Shown one piece after another: positions 20,102-31,035 of a stretch of 64,000 bases of DNA. The stretch comes from Hortaea werneckii. Lineage: Eukaryota > Ascomycota > Dothideomycetes > Mycosphaerellales > Teratosphaeriaceae. The stretch is taken from positions 1-64,000 of the forward strand of contig JBAOKB010000145.1 of the NCBI GenBank assembly GCA_037044905.1. The letters are read 5' to 3'. The translations under genes were made by a program, and so were the position numbers. Under the pieces are notes generated by a model. The model had not been told where the DNA came from, did no database searches, and saw only the letters and a program-made list of their open reading frames with translations. Numbering within the stretch: position 1 is the first letter of the stretch; each line of letters begins with the position of its first letter.

Positions 20102-22180
20102 ATGCCTCGAGTGTTCAAACCTTCATTAGACTCAGACTACGCTAGGGCACTCTGTGCGGACCTTAACAACGTTGCTAAATTTCAGGTGATACCTAGGACT
20201 TGCTCAGCACCATTGTTTTTCCCGTGCAGAGAAGCCTGCGCGGGAGGCGATACCACGTTGCTCAGCAAGTACGTCTCGGACCACGGCAAAGACGAGGTCA
20301 CACTGGACGACATCGACAGGCTCTTGGCTCTCATATGCTGTTCAAAGCACGTGCCCCATTATAAGGCCATCCTCAGAGGTCTTCTCGTCAGCACCGACCT
20401 TGATAAACCGGACTATTCAGCCGACAAAAGTGTACATCAGGTCTGCTTTGGGTCAGAAGACTATGAGAACACCGACCATACATTCAGCTTCTCAGTCCCT
20501 GATCAGGCATCTGATTCAGCACCGATTGATCCCTCAGACGTGTCAGATACCAGACGGCTACTCGTGTCCCGTGGCGGGCGAAAAGAGGTCCGTGAAGGCA
20601 ACACAGAAGCTGATTCACAAAATCCTCCGTTGGCTGGGTCGAGTTCGGCGTCCCTTGACAAGGTTGAGAGTGACACGCCCACGCCAGGGACTCCACGCTT
20701 GAAATCAAGAAACGCCAGCGATCCAACTACGCCGCCTACGCGCTCATCTTTGTCGCCAGATGTGCGTCGGACACCAAATCCGAACAGATCAGAGTTTCGT
20801 ACTCGGACTCCTTCGCCGAGCCATGCGAGACAGTCCAGCGATTATGGTCGTCTGGCTGAGGCGACAATGCTCGGTGATAAGAGTTATGAAAGGCCACCTG
20901 CATGCAATCAGGATAAGGTCCTTCAACTTATTGGCAAACCCCTCTTCCTCAGTGACCTAAACAAACGTGGTTCGGTCTATGTCGTGCGAGATCCCGAGCT
21001 GGACCTGGTCAAGATCGGGTTTACCACTAAGAGCATCTCTGCTCGCGTCCGCGGGATTGCAAGCCAGTGCCCGGCTGCTTCTCACGAATGGCAGATTGAG
21101 AACGAAGCCGCAAATGTTCCTATACTCGCATATCGTCGCTTGGAGGAATTGGTGCATAGGGACCTTGCGCCGCACAGATGGTTTTTCCTATGCGAGTGCG
21201 GTGCATCGAGAGGTACTGCGAGCGGGTATACCGAGCATCAGGAATGGTTTGGCGTGAGTTCGAAGATCGCTATCGAGACCATCGAACTGTGGAAGGACTT
21301 CTTACAGCTAGACCCTTACGGTCAACCTCTCCAGGGTACCAAGATGCGACTGAAGGAACCATGGATCCACCGTGTTGATAAATGCAAAGAAATGGATCGC
21401 AACGAAAGGCACGAGGATCACGTGACCCGACTTAATCGCTGGCGTAAGTTGTTGCATCTTCAGAAGCCCTGCGAGCCGACGAGAGTCTCCAAGCAGGAGG
21501 AAACGAAGGCTTCGATGACGAAGATCAAGTCCGAGCCAGTAGAAGAAGACCCACATGAACCGACGAGAGTGCCCAAGCTGGAGGAGACGGAGACTTCGTC
21601 AACGAAGATCAAGTCCGAGCCAGTAGAAGAAGATCCGGCTACGATCTTTATGAACGTTCCACAGAAGGCTCCCGAAGACTTGCCCATACCCTCTATTGAG
21701 CCCGCGACAGTTGCTGAGCCCCCTAAATTGGCTCCTGAGATCTCTGTGGATCTAGGTGAAGGTGCCGATGCCCCGAATGTCCACGGACACGCGGCATCTT
21801 CACAGACCACGCCTTCGAGCGGCGAGGCAGCTCGGTCAGTCTCAGCTTCAGCGGCAGCCTCGGAAGACCAAACGACGACAGAAAAGCAGTGTGAGGACAG
21901 CAAGGGGGACCACATGTCGAAGGGAAACTTGAGCGCCATCCCTAGAGGCGTGATCCATGGCGAAGAGTTCCTCATAACCCTTACAGCGGTCCTCAATCAT
22001 AGGAGGCCGGCGATTCCAGAGCGCACTATAATGGAAGACTTGACTGCGTTGAGGTGGCCACTGGGGTGTGCAGTAGTATTCGCTTTGCACACGCCTTATG
22101 TACCCCCTTTGCTATCAGCAATGTTATGGACGATCTTCTTGCCTTCCCTTGTTGCGGAGCTACGGGGCTGGACGTTGTAA
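20102..22180 (+). CDS. T5orf172/GIY-YIG-like domain protein
   Basis: One uninterrupted frame of 692 residues. Residues ~285-395 match the T5orf172 domain (DUF1766, Mug113-type), a branch of the GIY-YIG nuclease fold. GSVYVVRDP followed by LVKIGFT and an Arg-rich helix (SISARVRGIA) corresponds to the GIY ... K-IG ... R core, and HRWFFLCECG follows. An N-terminal region (1-100) has Cys and His residues and ends before a disordered Ser/Pro/Thr stretch (~150-260). After the domain comes a duplicated 28-residue unit with IKSEPVEED, then a low-complexity acidic region and a hydrophobic C-terminus (VVFALHTPYVPPLLSAMLW). Many such proteins occur in fungal genomes with no known role. Nuclease activity is not shown. 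A possible 44-nt intron near 20186 would break the frame, so the single-exon model is kept. Confidence 0.85.
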   Translation: MPRVFKPSLDSDYARALCADLNNVAKFQVIPRTCSAPLFFPCREACAGGDTTLLSKYVSDHGKDEVTLDDIDRLLALICCSKHVPHYKAILRGLLVSTDLDKPDYSADKSVHQVCFGSEDYENTDHTFSFSVPDQASDSAPIDPSDVSDTRRLLVSRGGRKEVREGNTEADSQNPPLAGSSSASLDKVESDTPTPGTPRLKSRNASDPTTPPTRSSLSPDVRRTPNPNRSEFRTRTPSPSHARQSSDYGRLAEATMLGDKSYERPPACNQDKVLQLIGKPLFLSDLNKRGSVYVVRDPELDLVKIGFTTKSISARVRGIASQCPAASHEWQIENEAANVPILAYRRLEELVHRDLAPHRWFFLCECGASRGTASGYTEHQEWFGVSSKIAIETIELWKDFLQLDPYGQPLQGTKMRLKEPWIHRVDKCKEMDRNERHEDHVTRLNRWRKLLHLQKPCEPTRVSKQEETKASMTKIKSEPVEEDPHEPTRVPKLEETETSSTKIKSEPVEEDPATIFMNVPQKAPEDLPIPSIEPATVAEPPKLAPEISVDLGEGADAPNVHGHAASSQTTPSSGEAARSVSASAAASEDQTTTEKQCEDSKGDHMSKGNLSAIPRGVIHGEEFLITLTAVLNHRRPAIPERTIMEDLTALRWPLGCAVVFALHTPYVPPLLSAMLWTIFLPSLVAELRGWTL
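21473..21640 (+). repeat. tandem 84-bp duplication with SUMO-type motifs
   Basis: Two adjacent 84-nt units (21473-21556 and 21557-21640) encode 28 residues each, both ending TKIKSEPVEEDP. Each contains I-K-S-E, a perfect psi-K-x-E SUMOylation consensus followed by acidic residues. Confidence 0.85.
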
Positions 22181-22339
22181 GGCAAGAGCAGAGATGCCGC
22201 TCTTGTCAGCAGTCATTGACCTTTACGAATGACGAGCTGTGAAGGGAGGGCCTTTGTATGTCAATTGATGTATGGGTTTTCAATCACCTCCTTCAGCTTC
22301 GGCCATAGGTTGCAGAAAACAGAGGATCCCATTTGACTC

Positions 22340-22390
22340 TACCTACCTACCTAGGTAGGTAGGTAGGTATGTACCTAGGTACCCAGGTAT
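22340..22390. repeat. 26-bp perfect palindrome with satellite CCTAGGTA units
   Basis: 22340-22365 is a perfect palindrome built of TACC/GGTA steps centred on CTAG. It is followed by a further TACCTAGGTA at 22372-22381 and an imperfect CCAGGTA. Confidence 0.85.
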
Positions 22391-22549
22391 GTTCAGGAAT
22401 TTGAGTCACTTTTGACTGGTGAAAACCGGAATTCGGCAACGCTAGCGGCGCTTACCGAGCATCCGAGAGGCGCGAGAGAGAGCCTCGAGAGCCTCGTGAT
22501 ACTTCCATTCACATCAGACATTTCACCTTTCTTTCACAGCCTGGTTGTC

Positions 22550-22573
22550 TTTTTTTTTTTTTTTTTTTTTTTT
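22550..22573 (+). repeat. poly-T homopolymer, 24 nt
   Basis: An uninterrupted T run in the promoter-side half of this intergenic region. It may act as a nucleosome-excluding dA:dT tract. Confidence 0.85.
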
Positions 22574-23428
22574 GCTTCCTTCCTGGAATGCAAAGACACG
22601 TGAACTTGCCGAGATGACTCGAGAGAGACAAAATATCCGGACTTTGGTCGTGAAGTACTCTAGGCACCTAAACGCTGTCCGCGGTCTGATACAGGCGCCA
22701 ACCCTCGCGCTTATCACTGACATTTCGTTGGCCAGCATGCTTCGCTTTAGGATGCCTTGACGAACGTCAGACTGTAAGTTCACGTGTAATTATAAGAAGA
22801 AGTGCTTCGCCTGAAACGAGCGCCTCGAGGCCCGTATTGCGACTCCCGCGTCTCTGAAGAAAAGTTGGTGGCAACCATATCGGCGCGTCGCTTTCGATTG
22901 TTTCACAAGCTTCCAAAACGACCGAATGTGAGTTTCGCAGTGGCATTCTCTTTCACATAGCCGACTCCTAGACGCTGCGAGTCTGAGACTTGCACACAAA
23001 GACTGCTAATTTTGACTCATGCATACCGCCAAACAACGAACATCGGCTTTGTCTTGGACAGGCGAACAATAAGCGACCTCTATTCACGGCTTGCAGCTAT
23101 TGTTCGCACAGGCTGACCCGGTCATTGTCCCCTCGGACCACTTTAAGTGGCCATCTTTCCTCGATCGCCTTCACTAACAGACATTGACTTTTTGTCTTCT
23201 ATCAAACACAATCTCTTTCCTTTCCAAGTCTTTCCTTGCCTTTTATAACAATCAAGCGCTGTGCGCTATCGAGATTGAACATCTAACGATCTTTAACGAG
23301 CAAACGACTCAGCAAAAGCTATTGCTACACGAGCAGTTTTCTACGCACGATAATACTCAATTTTACGATCTAAAAGCTTACGAGTCAACGCTCAAGAGAC
23401 ATTTGAGACCTACACATAACCATCCAAC

Positions 23429-24754
23429 ATGTGGTTCGCCGTCCTCTCAATCGCACGCAAGTTCTACAAGTTGCGCAATGGCAAGAATAGCCAACCCGGA
23501 TCACCAATAGCGCCTGGAGCGCGAAGGTCTTTCGGAGCACCTCTCTTCCTCAGCATCCTTGCCGCTATCATCGCGACGATTGCCATGGTGCTCGCTATTC
23601 TCGCAGTCTTTGCTGGCAATAAGCCATCCAACATGACCGATTACTATGTCTTTAGATTGAACACCAGCCGCATTGGACAGAACCTCATCGAAGAGGTCGA
23701 CAACAAGATCATGTCCGTCAAATTCGATCTTAAGCGGGAGCTGCCAGCACCAGCCATGGCCACAGCAACATCAATCGTGACTCCAAAGACGCAGATCATT
23801 TCCGCACCGACGACACTGATCACGATGGCCCCCCGAGGTGTCCTAGATGGCGTCGGCGAGGGAATCGACGATGCCACGGCCAAAGCCGGCAGTCTCAAGA
23901 GCGACGCAGGATCCGCCCTCTCCTCCAAAGCCTCCGCAGTCGAATCTGCCGCGACCAGCAAAGCCTCGGCGGTCAAATCCGCCGCGGAAAGCAAAGCCAA
24001 CAGCGCCATGGGATCCCTGCAGACCAAAGTCGTCGAAGCCATCAACGACGCCTACGACGGCATCCTTGACGAGCTGGACCTGAGCGACTTCTACGACGTC
24101 CATATCAGCAGCACCTGCAAAGGCACGTACAAGTATAAAGACGGCAAGAACGAAACCGTCAGTGTTGGCAAACCCGCGAAAGATGACGACGACGATAAGA
24201 AGGTCTACGCCCACGTCGACAGCTGCGAGAAGCACTCCGCGCTCGACCCCATGGGGCTCATCCGCGTGCTCTACTGGGCCGGCATCGCGCTCACCGTCGT
24301 CTCCGTCCTACTAGGCTGGGCCGGCGTCTTCATGAAGAGCCGGAAGATGGCTATCTTCAACTGCTTGGCGACTCTACCGGCGTTTCTTTTCCTGGTCCTC
24401 GCCAGCGCCGTCACGCATGGTATCGGCATGGGCGCCGCGAAGTTCATCAATTTCATCGGAAGCGACATCGGGGTGCGGGGGTACAAGGGCGGAAAATTCA
24501 TTGCTCTCACTTGGGCTTGTACTGCTCTCCTCCTCGCCAATGGATTGCTGTGGGGATTTCTGGTGGTGCTTCGTGGGCGTGCGGAGAAGTCGGCGCATAA
24601 TTTCCCTGAATATGGCTCTTCTTCAGGCATTGGTTTGGGGAGCAGAAGCTTCCGAAGCAAGCGGGATAGGCCGGACAGGACTTCTCAGATCATCATGGAG
24701 CCAGTGGCGCGTCCGCCGCCCTCACACGATGCGCACGTACAGCAGTGGATATGA
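23429..24754 (+). CDS. SUR7/PalI-family plasma-membrane protein
   Basis: One exon, 441 residues. Four membrane segments: ~38-62, ~282-303, ~313-335 and ~365-390. The long loop between the first and second has the SUR7-like organisation with paired Cys (SSTCKGTYKY and HVDSCEKH). The loop also holds an Ala/Ser/Lys helical repeat (SKASAVESAATSKASAV) and a five-Asp run. Members of this family organise eisosome/MCC domains or act in pH sensing. The short basic N-terminus and long Ser/Arg-rich C-terminus face the cytosol. Its 3' end is 100 bp from that of the convergent sugar transporter. Confidence 0.88.
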   Translation: MWFAVLSIARKFYKLRNGKNSQPGSPIAPGARRSFGAPLFLSILAAIIATIAMVLAILAVFAGNKPSNMTDYYVFRLNTSRIGQNLIEEVDNKIMSVKFDLKRELPAPAMATATSIVTPKTQIISAPTTLITMAPRGVLDGVGEGIDDATAKAGSLKSDAGSALSSKASAVESAATSKASAVKSAAESKANSAMGSLQTKVVEAINDAYDGILDELDLSDFYDVHISSTCKGTYKYKDGKNETVSVGKPAKDDDDDKKVYAHVDSCEKHSALDPMGLIRVLYWAGIALTVVSVLLGWAGVFMKSRKMAIFNCLATLPAFLFLVLASAVTHGIGMGAAKFINFIGSDIGVRGYKGGKFIALTWACTALLLANGLLWGFLVVLRGRAEKSAHNFPEYGSSSGIGLGSRSFRSKRDRPDRTSQIIMEPVARPPPSHDAHVQQWI

Positions 24755-24854
24755 GGTAGGGACACTTTGTTTTTGCGTGGCACGCGGCTTTTCGCATTCA
24801 GAGATAGATATAAGTCGTAAACTTCATGACCAATAATTCCATACCTCCTCACAT

Positions 24855-26622
24855 TTAAGCTCTCTGCTGTACTTCTCGTACGTCCTCCACCGTCTCCATC
24901 TTGTCCTTCTCGACGCCGTAGTTCTCGACCGCACCGCCCATGTTCTCGGTGAGGTGCTTGCCCTGCCGGCCGATGAGGTACCAGGGCATCTCGAAGACAC
25001 GGTCGATGGACTCGAGGCTCTTGCCTGCAAGCTCGGGGAGGCAGAACCAGACCCATGCCAGACCGATGAGGGTGACGATGGAGAAGAACCACATTGTTCC
25101 GCCGTGAGTCATCGAGATGAACTGTGATGTCATGTTAGCAACTGATCTTAATGTTTTAGATCTGCCTTGTGAACTTACCATCTCCGGCACGGCCTTGCTG
25201 TTGCCATATTGGTTGACAAAGTGGAACGTCATAGCGAAGGAGCCGCCGATAGCACGCAGTCGCAGTGGGTAGATCTCAGAGTTGATCAGGTACTGGATAC
25301 TGTTCCAGCCCATAGCCCAGCCGAATCCAGAAACATAGATCGTGACGATAGCGCCTAGAGCGGCACTCTTCTCGCTCGAGGTCATTGTCGCGCTTTCGTC
25401 GCCAGCATCGGTGACGATGACCAAGAAGATGGCCATGTACAGCATCGAAATGAATTGAAGCGTGATTCCGGACATCAGCGCCCTCTTTCGGCCGACGAGA
25501 TCGATGAGGAATAAAGCGCAGATCATGGAGGAGACAAACTTCACCACTCCGAAGATGGCAGTGGCGAACAGCTTCTCGTTTTGGCCGGTCGTGCCCATCA
25601 TCTCGAAGTACTGCGGGGCGTAGATGGTGATGCTGTTGGCGCCAGACCACTGACCGAGGACTTGCGACATGACTGATAACATCAGCCTGTATCGGTTGGA
25701 GGGCAGCATGATCAGCTCCTTGATGGGACCAATCCAACCAGCTCCGAGAGTTGCCTCGCGCTCGCGGTCGAGCTGGTCGTTGATGTCGAGGAGCTCGGAC
25801 TGGACGTACCAGTGCTCCGCAGGCAGGTTCCGGATCTTGGAGAGGTTGGCGGCGGCTTTCTCGTGCTTGCCGACCTTGACGAGCCATCGTGGCGACTCGA
25901 TGGCGAAAATGGAAAGAATGCCAATGATTGCCGCGAAGTAGATGTGCAGGAGGTTGGGAATGACCCATTGAAGCTCAGTGTCGGGGCTGATGTGAATGTG
26001 CGAGCCCCAAGAGGCAAAGTAGGCGAGCATAATGCCGATGTAGACAGAGCCGGAAAACGCGCAGACGCAGAGTCCACGGATGAAGCGAGGTGCAGTCTCC
26101 GCGAGGTATGTCGGCGCAACAACAGTGGTCTGGCCAATACCGACGCCAGCAATAAAGCGGCCAGCATAGACCATGCCGAGACTTCCATTGGTGGCAGCAC
26201 CGAGGAAAATGGCAATACCACCGACCCAGAGCAGACACAGCACGCGGGTGGCCCAAAGACGACCAATCTTGTCCACTATAGCGAAGGCAATGATGGCCCC
26301 CAAAATGGATCCCATTTGAACCATCGACGTGATGTTCGAAAGACGATCGGCCCGCTCTTTCTCTGTCAAAGGGCCATCTTCTCCCAGACCGAACAGCTCC
26401 TGGAATGGCTTCTGCTCGGCAGACGTGCCGATGAGACCCTCATCGAGACCGCGGGCAGCGCCCATGAGACCGAAGACTGCATAGTTCTGTCAGCTTGTTG
26501 CGTTGTATTGCGATACCGTTGCATGGTTGGTGCAGTGAGAGCATACCGAGCACGCCATACCATAGTCTCCAATTCAAAATCTCCTTCGGCGCCGAACTAT
26601 CTTTCTGTTGCCAGAAAAGCAT
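24855..26622 (-). CDS. MFS sugar transporter
   Basis: Three exons (26622-26547, 26476-25179, 25121-24855; introns of 70 and 57 nt) encode 546 residues, typical of the fungal hexose/quinate family with 12 membrane helices. Family signatures: GRLWATR after helix 2, AGVGIGQTTVVAPTYLAE, IESPRWLVK, DLVGRKRALM and LPELAGKSLESIDRVF. The 57-nt intron is a multiple of three and can be read through, adding 19 residues. The spliced version (VPEMFISMTHGG) is the better family fit. The first exon is short and encodes MLFWQQKDSS. The substrate cannot be told from the sequence. Confidence 0.92.
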
Positions 26623-28859
26623 CTTGGCAGATCAACGTGTGTGCGCGCACGCGTGGCAGTGGAGTTCTTGCTGCGAGACTCAAACGGGGTGTGGAAACGC
26701 CAAGGGGTTGGCAGAGCAGGTCCAAGTCAAGCTTCCCTTCGAGAAGAGATGATAAGCCTGTCTTGATGGATCCAAGGCTCTGGGGAAAAAAGAGGAACCC
26801 ACGCGAGAAGTACGATGCAAGAGTAACAATCTTAAGATCGGCGCGTCCTGCCCACCCTTCTTATCTTGCTGTGTCTGCCCCCAAACCTGGAGACCCTGAC
26901 CTTTCCCCGCCTGCAACAATGCAACGCTACTTCCTTCAGCCGCTTTGCCCTCACTCACTTGGGTGCTCGCTCGGGCGAAGACGGCCTGGGCTTTGCAAGG
27001 AACGTTCATACTAACGGGTGGGTGCTTCCTGGGGTCCCCATAGGAAAAACTCTGGTGCTCCACAGCGAGCCTCCACATCCTGCAATAGCAGAGCCGCTAG
27101 GGCGCAATGTACTGGCCATGCGATGGGTGGAGTACAAGCGGTCCTCGTGAGGCGGGGGAGATTGTCGTGGTGCAGCTATGGGAAGTGGAGTCTCACGGCA
27201 GGGGTAGGAACCTAGGGACACCAAGACGCTAAGAGGCATGCCAAGGGCATAGCCACTGAAGGCAAGTTTTGGACCAACGTCTTGTACCGCTTGAGGGTGC
27301 TTGGACGGGTGCAAGCATTCCTGCTCGAGACGAGTGTGACGTCTTGATCTTTATTCTGCCGACTCACTAAGCGCGTCTGACTGTCCCATGGGAGCGTCGT
27401 CGGGCTATCCATTGGTCGCCGGAGGGCTATTGGGGTAATGTTGTAGATCGTCGGCCATAGAGACAAATGCCGGCAGGGCTTCTGGTGCTGTGTGCATGGG
27501 TTGCTTGGGTCACAAGTCGGAGGCTCAGCGGTAGCTCCATGCGCGCACACGGCGAGGCCCGAGCCAGCAGTAGCGTATCACGTAGCGCATGCTAACTGTG
27601 CCTTCTCGGTCATCGTCCGCGCGGTAATTTACCGAATCCCACATTGAAGCCACATAGGGTAGAATCGGAATGGCCAAATCAAAATGATAAGGGTGAGGTG
27701 CAGGATAGATGTTTCTCCAATACCTCGTTTCGGTATGCCGCCCTGTGCATCCCCACAGCCAAGCGGAGAACCGTCTCGAGCCCCCAAGGTTTCCCAAGCT
27801 CCACACGCCGACCAAAGCTTCGCTTCGACGACTTCCAAGAGCCCAAGATATCATTTCTTGGGCAAGATCCCGTCTCTCTCAACACACACGGGAAGCATGT
27901 CCACAATGATTAGTGATATCGGAGGGGTAGACAAGGTACCGAGACATTCCGGCAGCGCCGGCGTGGGGAGAAGTCGTTAAAAGAAGGTTTCCGCAGACCC
28001 CCAAACGCCGATATGCGGAAAAAGTTGGCCGCTCTCACGTTTCGGAAACGAAGCTGGGTGAAATCCACTTCCGCGACTCCACGTCGACCAGCTGTCGCCC
28101 TTGCCCTCATCCAGGCCATGCTCTTCCCTCCACTTCGCCACGGAAGCCATCATGCTGGCCACCCTGGTGGCCAGTGCTCCCCCATGCTTTCCCCATACGA
28201 ATGAAACGGCCCTTCTTTACGCCGGGTGAATGTGATGCCCAGACAGTACAGTACACAAGAGAACTTTGGAAGAAACGCAAGGGATCGGAATGTTGCGTAG
28301 GCGGATTTTCGGTCCAGCAGTTTGGCTTTGCCACTATGACAACGAAGGCGTTGTCCATGTAAGCTTCCCATTTCAACTCTGAAAAGTCGAGAGCCTGCCC
28401 GTGTTCTTTCTTTTTTACTTGCTTCAAAAACTGTAACTGTCTAAGGCAGTTGCCCGCTGATCGTTACAATGGCCTCTCTCCTCTCCAATGCGAATGGCAT
28501 TATTGTAAAGTTGCAACCTTTGGATCGGGATCTGGTGGTTCTTAGTGGCGAACTGCCGCACGCTTTCCATTTCGGGGGACGTTCTTTAGACCGACCTGTC
28601 CAAATTGTGTGAAGTTCTCTGCTTCTCCACGACTATCATGCCGTACGTAGCGCATCGAACTCATTCATAAAGTAAATCGTAAACCGTATCTTCAATCATT
28701 CCAGCTCAAAGTCCTAAGTTTAGCGGACGGGTGACTCTAAGAGAGACAGCTGCAGTTCAAGCGGGATCCATCATCCAGCCGTATGCGTGTCCGGCCCCTC
28801 CAGCTTCGTTCTGGTCCTCTCAATCACTTAACGCACTTCGCAGAGAAAGCGTGCATCCC
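26623..28859. other. 2.2 kb gene-poor region
   Basis: Read on both strands, this stretch gives only short frames (up to ~110 codons) with mixed, low-complexity-free composition and no recognisable domain or splice pattern. Part of it must be the promoter of the sugar transporter. No tRNA, repeat family or transposon remnant was recognised. Confidence 0.5.
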
Positions 28860-29954
28860 TCACATAACCCTCAACCCCTCGACCCCACACCTCCTAGCCT
28901 CAGCATCCAACCCCTCCACCTCCCTCTTAACAAACAGAATCCCCTCCTCCCTCCGCTTCCGCTCCGTAATCTGCTCCAGCTCGCCCGGCATATAAATCCT
29001 CTCGACCCCCTTCGCCTTCTCCCCCTCCGTCACCCGCTCATACAACACATCCATCCTGTCGCCGAACTCCTCGCGGGACATGAACAGGTCGGGCCGGATA
29101 CAGACGAGGAAATGCCCCACGTCCGCGGGCCGCGAGGGATCATAGGGACCCGTGACGCCGCCTGCGAAGGCCGCGCCGGAGAAGACGCCGGAGAAGACGT
29201 CCATCATGATGGCCAGCGCGGAGCCCTTGGGTCCCCCCATCGGCAGCATCACGGCGCCGTCTTCGAGCGCTTTGGCCGGGTCGTCCGTCGGTGCCCCTGA
29301 GGCGTCGAGCGCCCAGTCCATCGGGATCTTCTCCCCGCGCCGCAGCGCTTTGTAGATCTTCCCCCGCGCGGCGACCGACGGCGCCATGTCGAGGATGAAG
29401 TCCGGGTGTTTGGGTCCGCCGGGCGCGCCGCAGGCGATGGGGCTGACGCCGAGGAGTTTGGATCGCCCGCCGTAAGGGGGTAGAGCGGGGGAGGAGTTGG
29501 TGAAGACGAGGCTCATCATGGGACCTGAAGGGTGGTCGAGGGCGGTTTGGCACAGGTGTGCGGACATGCCGAAGTGGTTGCTGTGTTTGATGGAGACCAT
29601 GCCGATGCCGTAGGTCGCGGCGACGCTGCACGCGTGCTGGATCCCCTGGGCTGCGGCGATGAAGCCGAAATTGTTGTGCGCGTCGATTTGGGCGGCGACA
29701 GAGGTTTTGATGTGAAGGGTTGGTTCGGCGGACGGGTCTAGGACGCCTTGTCGGATCCGGGTCAGGTACGAGGGGAGGCGGTTGATGCCATGGGTGTCGA
29801 TGCCCCGGAGATCGGCGGCGACAAGGCCGCGGGCCACGGTGGTGGCGTTGGTTGAAGTGAGGCCGTTGGCTTGGAGGACGCGTTCGGCGTAAGCTTGGGC
29901 TTCTTGAGCGGAGACGTAGATGAGGTTTTGTTCTTCTTGTTGTTCGTCTGCCAT
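28860..29954 (-). CDS. Ldh_2-family NAD(P)-dependent oxidoreductase (malate/L-lactate dehydrogenase type)
   Basis: One exon, 364 residues, full family length. Family hallmarks: RGIDTHGINRLPSYL near residue 50, the catalytic-His motif SIKHSNHFGMSAH, FTNSSPALPPYGG, and the glycine-rich MGGPKGSALAIMMDVFSG. The family reduces 2-oxo acids to 2-hydroxy acids (malate, lactate, ureidoglycolate, diketo-gulonate). The substrate is not decidable here. It is divergent from the SPX transporter. Confidence 0.93.
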   Translation of the reverse strand: MADEQQEEQNLIYVSAQEAQAYAERVLQANGLTSTNATTVARGLVAADLRGIDTHGINRLPSYLTRIRQGVLDPSAEPTLHIKTSVAAQIDAHNNFGFIAAAQGIQHACSVAATYGIGMVSIKHSNHFGMSAHLCQTALDHPSGPMMSLVFTNSSPALPPYGGRSKLLGVSPIACGAPGGPKHPDFILDMAPSVAARGKIYKALRRGEKIPMDWALDASGAPTDDPAKALEDGAVMLPMGGPKGSALAIMMDVFSGVFSGAAFAGGVTGPYDPSRPADVGHFLVCIRPDLFMSREEFGDRMDVLYERVTEGEKAKGVERIYMPGELEQITERKRREEGILFVKREVEGLDAEARRCGVEGLRVM

Positions 29955-31035
29955 GATGGCTCCCTTTTGGTCTGTCTTTTGTACTTTTGATGTCTTGCCT
30001 GCAGGTAGACTAATGATTTATTGCCACTTCCTTACATGTGATTCAGATGGAGTTCTGTAGAGGACGACTGGAATGATGTGAAAGTAGGATGTATTAGAGT
30101 ATTTGAGCAATTGCTGCGAGCGCTTATGATTTGAGCTGATAGTGCAATGTAGGATCTGCTTGTACACAGTACTTAACACATCCAATGGGTCCGATGCCGC
30201 TCGTTGATGGTAATCATAGAGCTGTGACTGTTCATATGCAACAGCTCCTGTAAGACGGATGCCGAGATCGGAACCGTTTGAGACTAAGTAGGATGACTGT
30301 GGTTATTAGTCAGGCGCCGTGTTGGAACGGAGAGTCTTCTTGGTGAGGATCGGTGCACTTATTCACCTTTCGCACTTGCAGATGTCGTTCAATCGGTGAA
30401 TTCGTGCGCTGCTCATCAATCATTCTCTCGGCATCCCGACTCATCATCCTCCCGGCGTCTTGCTTCGAGGCACAACCGGGAGTGTCCGTTAATGCCGTCG
30501 GCTTGGGGTTGATACTGGCCGTTCATTGGATGAGATTGAAGGCCCGACGGTAGCGCAGCCGTCTTATCTCGCGTGGCCAATCACGCGGTGCGCAGAACGT
30601 CAGCCGGTCGAGCCAGACGCCCAGAGCGCGTTCTGTAGCGAACACGGCACTAGCACTGCGAGCGGTCGAGTGTTTCCCGCTCAGGATTAATCAATTGGAT
30701 CATTCAATCTCAACTAACCGCGCCCGAATGTGGCCTCGATAGCGAAGCTGGCGAGCACGAGCAAGTGGTTATGGCAGCAGCAGCAACCGGAGCATCGACG
30801 ACCCAGGTTTGGTAACATCATCAGCAGCACGAGGAGAGACCACGGCGAGGCCGTACTAGGCGCGGCGGCGGACAGCGCAAGTGATATCGAGCTTGAACCT
30901 CTGCCTTCGCCAGCTTTTGAGGGCACTCGTGATCCGCATCGCCAATTTGCTTTTCCACCCCGACCGCTCCTCGCGCCTGAGGCCGAATCCAAGCTCAAGA
31001 GGAGGGAAAAGGTCTGTCGGCTGTTGGAGACGGAA
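29955..31035. other. divergent intergenic region
   Basis: Holds the promoters of the dehydrogenase (-) and the SPX transporter (+). The transporter frame is open from 30730 to its ATG, but no ATG occurs in it before 31036. I searched for a CACGTG (Pho4/NUC-1) site and found none. Confidence 0.55.

Larger units (their letters stand above)
22181..23428. other. intergenic region with palindrome and poly-T
   Basis: No supported gene. It holds the long CTACCTAC/GTAGGTAG palindrome and a 24-nt poly-T run. The last ~250 bases before the SUR7-like gene probably form its leader. Confidence 0.55.

Noticed and set aside
20186..20229. Possible 44-nt intron near the start of the T5orf172 gene
   Set aside because: Splicing it would put the rest of the protein out of frame, and the unspliced reading is continuous.
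30730..31035. In-frame 102-codon extension upstream of the SPX transporter
   Set aside because: It has no ATG; the SPX family starts at the MKFSHSI methionine at 31036.
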